From positions 208,738,407-208,802,406 of the forward strand of contig VDFB02358134.1 in assembly GCA_007258455.2 (NCBI GenBank): a stretch of DNA of 64,000 bases, given 5' to 3'. Of this stretch, positions 59,465-64,000 are shown one piece after another (positions within the stretch are counted from its first letter, which is position 1; each line of letters opens with the position of its first letter). A model generated the notes under the pieces. It was not told the DNA's origin. It made no database searches and saw only the letters and a program-made list of their open reading frames with translations. Both the position numbers and the translations under genes were made by a program. Source of the stretch: Sequoia sempervirens. Lineage: Eukaryota; Streptophyta; Pinopsida; Cupressales; Cupressaceae.

Positions 59465-61255
59465 ATGAAAAGTGAACTACGTACTCCTATTGAACCTAGT
59501 GATGATGAGAGCCCTAGAAGCTCTGAAAGTTCTGAAGAAGAACCGCAACATCAACTATACAGGAGGTCTACATGTGATAGGAGGCCACCAGAGAGGTTTG
59601 ATTATTCACCAGAAAGGTTTGGTTATTCACTTTTGGATTCCAATTGTGTTTTTGCTTTGATTGCTAACACTGATGAGCCTAGGACTGTCAGAGAGGCTAT
59701 GGGTATGAGTGATGTAGATTCCTGGATGAAAGCCATGGATGAAGAAATGGCTGCATTGAAGAAAAATAGTACATGGGATCTAGAACCTTTGCCTAAAGGA
59801 CGGAAAGTTGTTGGATGCAAATGGGTGTTCAAGAAGAAATATGGTCTTGATGGTAGTATTGAAAAGCACAAGGCACGGTTGGTTGCAAAGGGGTATTCTC
59901 AGGTGGAGGGAATTGACTATGGTAAGATATTCTCTCCTGTTATGAAGCTGACATCTATTCGGTTCCTGTTATCACTTGTAGCAGCATATGATTTAGAAGT
60001 GGAACAGATGGATGTGATGACAGCGTTCCTTCATGGTGATTTGGAGGAAGAGATCTATATGTCACAACCAGAGCATTTCGTGGTAAAAGGTAAAGAAAAT
60101 CTGGTTTGCAAGTTGAAGAAGTCTTTATATGGTCTTAAGCAGTCTCCTAGAATGTGGTACCAGAAATTTGACACCTTTGTGTTGTCTTTGGGATTTCTGA
60201 GATCTAAATCTGACCATTGTGTATATTACAAATCTGATAATGGTCTTATTCTCATAATTGCGTTGTACGTAGATGATATGTTATTTTTTGGGAATGGTAT
60301 GAGTTTGATTTCAGATTTGAAGTCTCAGTTGTCATCACAGTTCGAGATGAAGGATCTAGGCGCAGCAAGGTATATTCTGGGGATGGAGATCAGAAGAGAT
60401 AGAGCTAGCAGAAAGCTTTGGTTAAGCCAGAGCAACTATGTGAATTCAGTGTTGGAGAGATTCAACATGGCAGATTGCAGGCAGTTAGTTGTTCCAGTGA
60501 TGCAGGGGACGAAGCTTTCTGTGGAGGATTGTCCAAAATCTCCTACTGAGATGGAGGACATGACCAGAGTACCATATGCAAGAGCTGTTGGTAGCTTAAT
60601 GTATGCGATGGTTTGTACAAGGCCAGACATTGCCCAAGTAGTGGGAGTCCTTAGTCGGTATATGGCTAATCCTGGACGAGTACATTGGGATACGGTAAAG
60701 AGAGTGTTTAGATATTTGCGGGGTACTTTCGAGTATTCCCTATGTTATCATGGTTATCCTATAGGTTCTCAGCATTCTGTAAGTATTCGTGGATATGTGG
60801 ATTCAGATTGGGTAGGTGACATTGATAGTAGAAGATCCACCAGTGGATATGTGTTCACAATGAATGGTGGTGCAATTAGTTGGATGAGTAAGTGGCAGGC
60901 TGTAGTTGCTTTGTCCATGACTGAAGTAGAGTACATGGTAGCTACTCATGCTTGCAAGGAAGCCATTTGGCTTAAGAGGTTGTGTTCAGATATTGGTTTT
61001 GATGTAGGACAGATTACAATTTGTTGCGACAGTCAGAGTGCTATTTGCTTAGCAAAGAATCCCACTTTCCATGCCAGAACAAAGCACATTGATGTTCAAT
61101 TTCATTTTGTTCGTGATATGGTAGAAGATGGAAAGGTAATATTGGAGAAGGTTGATACTTTGAGAAATGTTGCAGATGCACTCACGAAGCCAGTGAACAC
61201 AGATAAGTTTAGATGGTGTGTTGTTTGCATGGGCCTTGGGGCCCTGAGCAATTGA
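59465..61255 (+). CDS. Copia-2 reverse transcriptase / RNase H, intact frame
   Basis: An open frame of 596 residues is in phase with the upstream pol and continues it after the stop at 59429-59431. It has the reverse transcriptase start WVFKKKYGLDGSIEKHKARL, then QMDVMTAFLHGDLEEEIYM and YGLKQSPRMWYQKFD, the catalytic YVDD at 60266-60277, and FEMKDLGAARYILGMEI. RNase H follows with YVDSDW, TEVEYM and CDSQSA acidic residues and ends at ADALTKPVNTDKF. All catalytic acids are visible, so the enzyme part itself looks undamaged. The first ATG is internal to the polyprotein, not a native start. Confidence 0.93.
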   Translation: MKSELRTPIEPSDDESPRSSESSEEEPQHQLYRRSTCDRRPPERFDYSPERFGYSLLDSNCVFALIANTDEPRTVREAMGMSDVDSWMKAMDEEMAALKKNSTWDLEPLPKGRKVVGCKWVFKKKYGLDGSIEKHKARLVAKGYSQVEGIDYGKIFSPVMKLTSIRFLLSLVAAYDLEVEQMDVMTAFLHGDLEEEIYMSQPEHFVVKGKENLVCKLKKSLYGLKQSPRMWYQKFDTFVLSLGFLRSKSDHCVYYKSDNGLILIIALYVDDMLFFGNGMSLISDLKSQLSSQFEMKDLGAARYILGMEIRRDRASRKLWLSQSNYVNSVLERFNMADCRQLVVPVMQGTKLSVEDCPKSPTEMEDMTRVPYARAVGSLMYAMVCTRPDIAQVVGVLSRYMANPGRVHWDTVKRVFRYLRGTFEYSLCYHGYPIGSQHSVSIRGYVDSDWVGDIDSRRSTSGYVFTMNGGAISWMSKWQAVVALSMTEVEYMVATHACKEAIWLKRLCSDIGFDVGQITICCDSQSAICLAKNPTFHARTKHIDVQFHFVRDMVEDGKVILEKVDTLRNVADALTKPVNTDKFRWCVVCMGLGALSN

Positions 61256-61284
61256 TGATAGATGACCTATGGCAGGTCTTCGAC

Positions 61285-61295
61285 AAGTGGGAGAT
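61285..61295 (+). other. Copia-2 polypurine tract
   Basis: AAGTGGGAGAT lies directly before the 3' LTR, identical to the tract of the non-autonomous element at 42474-42484. Confidence 0.88.
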
Positions 61296-62012
61296 TGTTG
61301 AGTTAACTGTGTCTCAACCTGCATGAGCGGTGATCGAACAACTGAGTTAATTGTTTGTCTTAACTTGCTGTTAGCGGTGGAGGACTAAACTCATATCAAT
61401 CACACATGAAGGAGATTTTATCACTTGTAGTTAGCGGTGGATGAGGTGATAACAATGGAGAACTAACAATATCAGATTTGACGCATGGAAGATATTTTTG
61501 CATTGGTTTAAACTACCGCCAGTAGTTATCTTCTTGCTACTTGAGTGGTGATTGAAATATCTCCGTCAGTTGCTGAGATCAAGTTGTAACTCAAGTTTAC
61601 ACTTTCTATGTGCTATGAATATTGCATGAGAGATAATTATCTTGTTTATGTTGTAAAAGATAATATACAATGTCATTGTGTATTGAGTATAGAGAGTAAG
61701 AGAGTTTCTCTGAGACACTGTTATGCTGTTAAAAATATCCCAGAATTTTGTTGAAGTTAGAAGACATCTGAGAAGCTGAGTGCTGTGATTGTATTGTAAT
61801 GCATTGTTATAGATAATACAAAGTACTGTGCTTTTGGTGTGGGGTTTTTTTACCTGGAAAGGTTTTCCCCAAGGAAATTTGGTGTTAATCTTTTATGTAT
61901 GTTCTTGAATGTGTTTTTTTTATTGTAACAGTTTAAGATTTGTTTGAATCTGCTTAATCTCTCTCACATAGATTAGTGTTGGAAGCGCGTTCCGCACCTT
62001 TGCTTCCTTTCA
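61296..62012 (+). repeat. Copia-2 3' LTR
   Basis: This is the partner of 56343-57052, ending CTTCCTTTCA. Host sequence with the Cys/His to VWA junction of copy 2 follows directly. Confidence 0.95.
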
Positions 62013-63046
62013 GAAAAGAGAAGCTGAAATGTGCAATATGTATTGCAGGAAATAGGGTCGGGGGCATATCCATTTGGTTCCCTGTAAAGGCTCCGAGATG
62101 TGCACTAGCAATCTCTATGATGGTGCCAGGCACGAGACTGTGAAATATGGACCTGATGTTGATGTTCCCAAAGATGAGATAACTCATGAAACTTACTAGC
62201 AATATGTCAGATTTGCTGATCCTTGCACAAAAGAAGAGGGCATTGAGTTTGGCCTGTACAATCACTATTGCAAATCGGAGGATCACAACTCAGAGGAAAA
62301 GGGTTCTAAAAAATCCTATTGCATTGAAAATCTATGGCACGAACCCATCACAAAAACTGGCCAACGAATGAATTCTGCAGGCTATGTGACTGATGATGGA
62401 CATCATTTTGGTTGCGATCATTCTAATAATGTCCCTTATCATGCCATTTTTGTGATTGACAAATCAGGTTCAATGAGCACCTCTAATATCACTCCTACAA
62501 TGACCAAATTTAACTATCATAATTGTAGGTTGGGATGTGTATGAGGCCATTTTGAGGTTTATATAAGCTCGGTTACGAATAGTTTGTGATGATTCAATAT
62601 CAGTGATCTTATTTAATAGATCTGCAACAGTAGTTGTAGAGATTCAAGATATGGAAGAAGGTGTTGTCGATTCCATTCTTTGGTGCCCTGCATCTGGACA
62701 AACCACGTATTCATCTGGCTTGGATGCAGCACAAAAATTAATGATGAAAGCAATCAGAGACCCAAAAGTAGACATGAAAAAGGCAGTTGTTATCTTCTTG
62801 AGTGATGGGGAAAACAATGGAGGAGAGGATCCTGTCTGCTACGTGAACAAAATGAAAAAGGCAGGAGCCTAAGATAACAAAGTTCATACAATCATGTACG
62901 GGAAAGATCCTGTGATGAGTATCTTGGATGAAATAGCCAAGGAAGGGCATGGACAGTTCCAATTAACTCTTGATGGACTTTAGCTAGCTCAGAGCTTTGA
63001 GAATCTCGCAAAAAGCCTCAAGCCTCGAGTTGCAGCCTTAATGTAA
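62013..63046 (+). pseudogene. VWA-domain region of copy 2
   Basis: The host gene resumes with EMCNMYCRK and a TAG at 62053-62055, then GRGHIHLVPC and EMCTSNLYDG, parallel to copy 1. The VWA domain has a classical MIDAS motif DKSGS (FVIDKSGSMS) and FLSDGENN. A two-base loss near 62539 and stops at 62197-62199, 62564-62566, 62870-62872 and 62981-62983 disable it. The end LKPRVAALM and TAA at 63044-63046 matches the C-terminus of copy 1. Confidence 0.85.
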
Positions 63047-63423
63047 GGACACAGATTCCTTGCCAGCTGCTCCTTTGTTCTGCTTTTTGTTCTCTGAAGT
63101 GACGAAACACTTGGTAATAGTATTTAACTTAACAGTTTTTAGATTAGGTTAAGGTGTGTTATTTTTTCTCTACAGTCATAAATAAGTCCAGATCCACCTG
63201 CTAACATTATGAAATAAATATATGTTATTCCCTACTTGTAGCTTTGTATCTAGGATGTGATCTTGTTGTGGCCTATTTAAGGTATATATATATATATATT
63301 GTATAGTGGAATTTTTCTGCTCAATTCAGTTGCAGGACGTAGATGTTAGTGTCTTTTGCATCAAACTTTCTGCTACCCTACCTCTTATGGAGCATTGGGA
63401 TGGTAGTTTTGTGAAGTGATAAT
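63047..63423. other. 3' flank of copy 2
   Basis: No gene. It contains an (AT)n run at 63283-63299. The 3' untranslated region of copy 2 would have been here. Confidence 0.4.
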
Positions 63424-64000
63424 TGTTGGAACTATCTAGTAATTTCTACTGCCTTCATCTCCTTCAACTGTCAGCATTAAATTCCCCAACTATACCATCG
63501 TCCACAATAAATCCTCCATCCAGAAATATCGACAGTCAATGATCACACCTCATCTAGAATGTCTGCGATAAGAGGCAAGAAAGAAATGTGAGCAATCTTC
63601 TGGAGATTTATGAAGACTTCTGAAGACAATTTCTGGAGACTTCTGTAGACTTCTATAAATAGAGGCAATTGTAATCGTTTTTGATTCAAGGAAGCAATAA
63701 AAATTGAGTTTATTGTGCCGTAGCACATTCTTTTCTATGCTCTGTTTTTCCTCTGCCCACATCATAGTGGTATCAGAGAAGGTCATTGGGAGAGCCAAGC
63801 ATATTGTGGTGAACAAAGATTGTTGTGCAGAAGTCAAAAGAAGAGGAGTGCTGTCTGAAGCTGAATACTGAAGATTTGTAAAGGCCGCAGCCTTAAGAGG
63901 AAGCCAATCACTGTTTATAGCAGACAAAGGGAGGTCACTATTTTATGAAGAAACTGTAGAATCGCTATAAAAGGTGAAGAGAGGTAATGATATGAGCATT
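63424..64000 (+). mobile_element. 5' end of an LTR retrotransposon, runs off the window
   Basis: A likely 341-bp LTR spans 63424-63764 (TGTTGGAAC ... CCCACATCA). It has a TATA box in tataaatagagg at about 63654-63665 and an aataaa near 63695. A primer-binding site TGGTATCAGAG follows at 63768-63778, three bases after the LTR end. The interior after it shows no recognisable domain before the window ends. The left LTR edge is inferred from the TG and the size alone, since the second LTR is not in the window. Confidence 0.75.

Larger units (their letters stand above)
56343..62012 (+). mobile_element. Copia-2 LTR retrotransposon (Tork/Tnt1-like)
   Basis: LTRs of 710 bp (56343-57052) and 717 bp (61296-62012) have TG...CA ends. 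The flanks gaaag (56338-56342) and gaaaa (62013-62017) are a 4-of-5 target duplication. The primer-binding site is at 57055-57066 and the polypurine tract at 61285-61295. Gag, protease, integrase, reverse transcriptase and RNase H lie in one frame (57233-61255), broken by five stops and one small deletion in gag. The wording of gag and integrase is closest to what I know of the Tork/Tnt1 lineage. It interrupts copy 2 in sense orientation about 60 bp from the spot homologous to the Copia-1 insertion in copy 1. Confidence 0.95.
42032..63046 (+). pseudogene. GBP-type GTPase / Cys-His / VWA protein gene, copy 2 (broken)
   Basis: This is the paralogue of copy 1, in the opposite orientation with starts facing each other 19 kb apart. 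Host blocks are 42032-42184, 45003-48408, 55478-56342 and 62013-63046, separated by three LTR elements. Domain order equals copy 1, and the intron after NKK is conserved (47332-47504). The P-loop is intact here. Lesions include a loss of about 1.2 kb of the linker near 45630 and frameshifts near 45030, 45661, 46330, 55685 and 62539. Stops lie at 46843-46845, 46933-46935, 48398-48400, 62053-62055, 62197-62199, 62564-62566, 62870-62872 and 62981-62983. I chose ATG 42032 over the upstream in-frame ATG 41993 because homology with copy 1 begins only after it. The gene ends at TAA 63044-63046. Confidence 0.8.

Overview
This is a gene-poor, AT-rich plant nuclear window. It is crowded with LTR retrotransposons primed by initiator-Met tRNA, LINE and Copia relics, microsatellites and minisatellites, and one 100-N assembly gap. 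The spliceosomal intron, the Copia families and the long decayed intergenic tracts point to a seed plant with a large genome. A gymnosperm is my best guess, but the species cannot be read from the sequence.

The core of the window is a head-to-head pair of paralogous copies of one very large gene: copy 1 at 22693-10398 on the minus strand and copy 2 at 42032-63046 on the plus strand. Each encoded, in order, an unrecognised N-terminal domain, a long linker that is partly beta-propeller-like, a GBP/dynamin-type large GTPase with one conserved intron just after its G3 motif, a helical region, at least four Cys/His-rich modules, and a C-terminal von Willebrand factor A domain with a MIDAS metal site. 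I know of no named plant gene with this layout. Both copies look dead, with several stops and frameshifts each. Copy 1 has also lost the conserved P-loop glycine and carries a Copia element (11377-16914, 5-bp target duplication). Copy 2 carries three LTR elements: a 2.8-kb non-autonomous element with an AP2/ERF-like fragment (42185-44997), a 7-kb LARD-like element (48409-55472) and a Copia element (56343-62012). The target duplications are perfect for the first two and 4 of 5 bases for the third.

Region by region: 1-4.1 kb holds a minus-strand Gypsy-like gag relic, a degenerate repeat tract and a pair of 47-bp inverted repeats. 4.1-10.4 kb is anonymous and AT-rich. 10.4-22.7 kb is copy 1. 22.9-23.7 kb, upstream of copy 1, has a MITE-like element and a 113-bp tandem duplication. 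25.6-27 kb has an inverted duplication of an IAA-amino acid hydrolase (ILR1-like) gene fragment. 29.3-30.7 kb has a Copia relic. 31.5-34.7 kb has AT-rich repeats around the gap. 35.9-36.3 kb may hold a small two-exon gene. 36.4-37.5 kb has minisatellites. 38.6-41.5 kb has a LINE relic. 42-63 kb is copy 2. From 63.4 kb a further LTR element runs out of the window.

No intact host gene is certain here. The features that work together are the retroelement parts (LTR, primer-binding site, polypurine tract, gag-pol) and the successive domains of the two VWA-GTPase copies.
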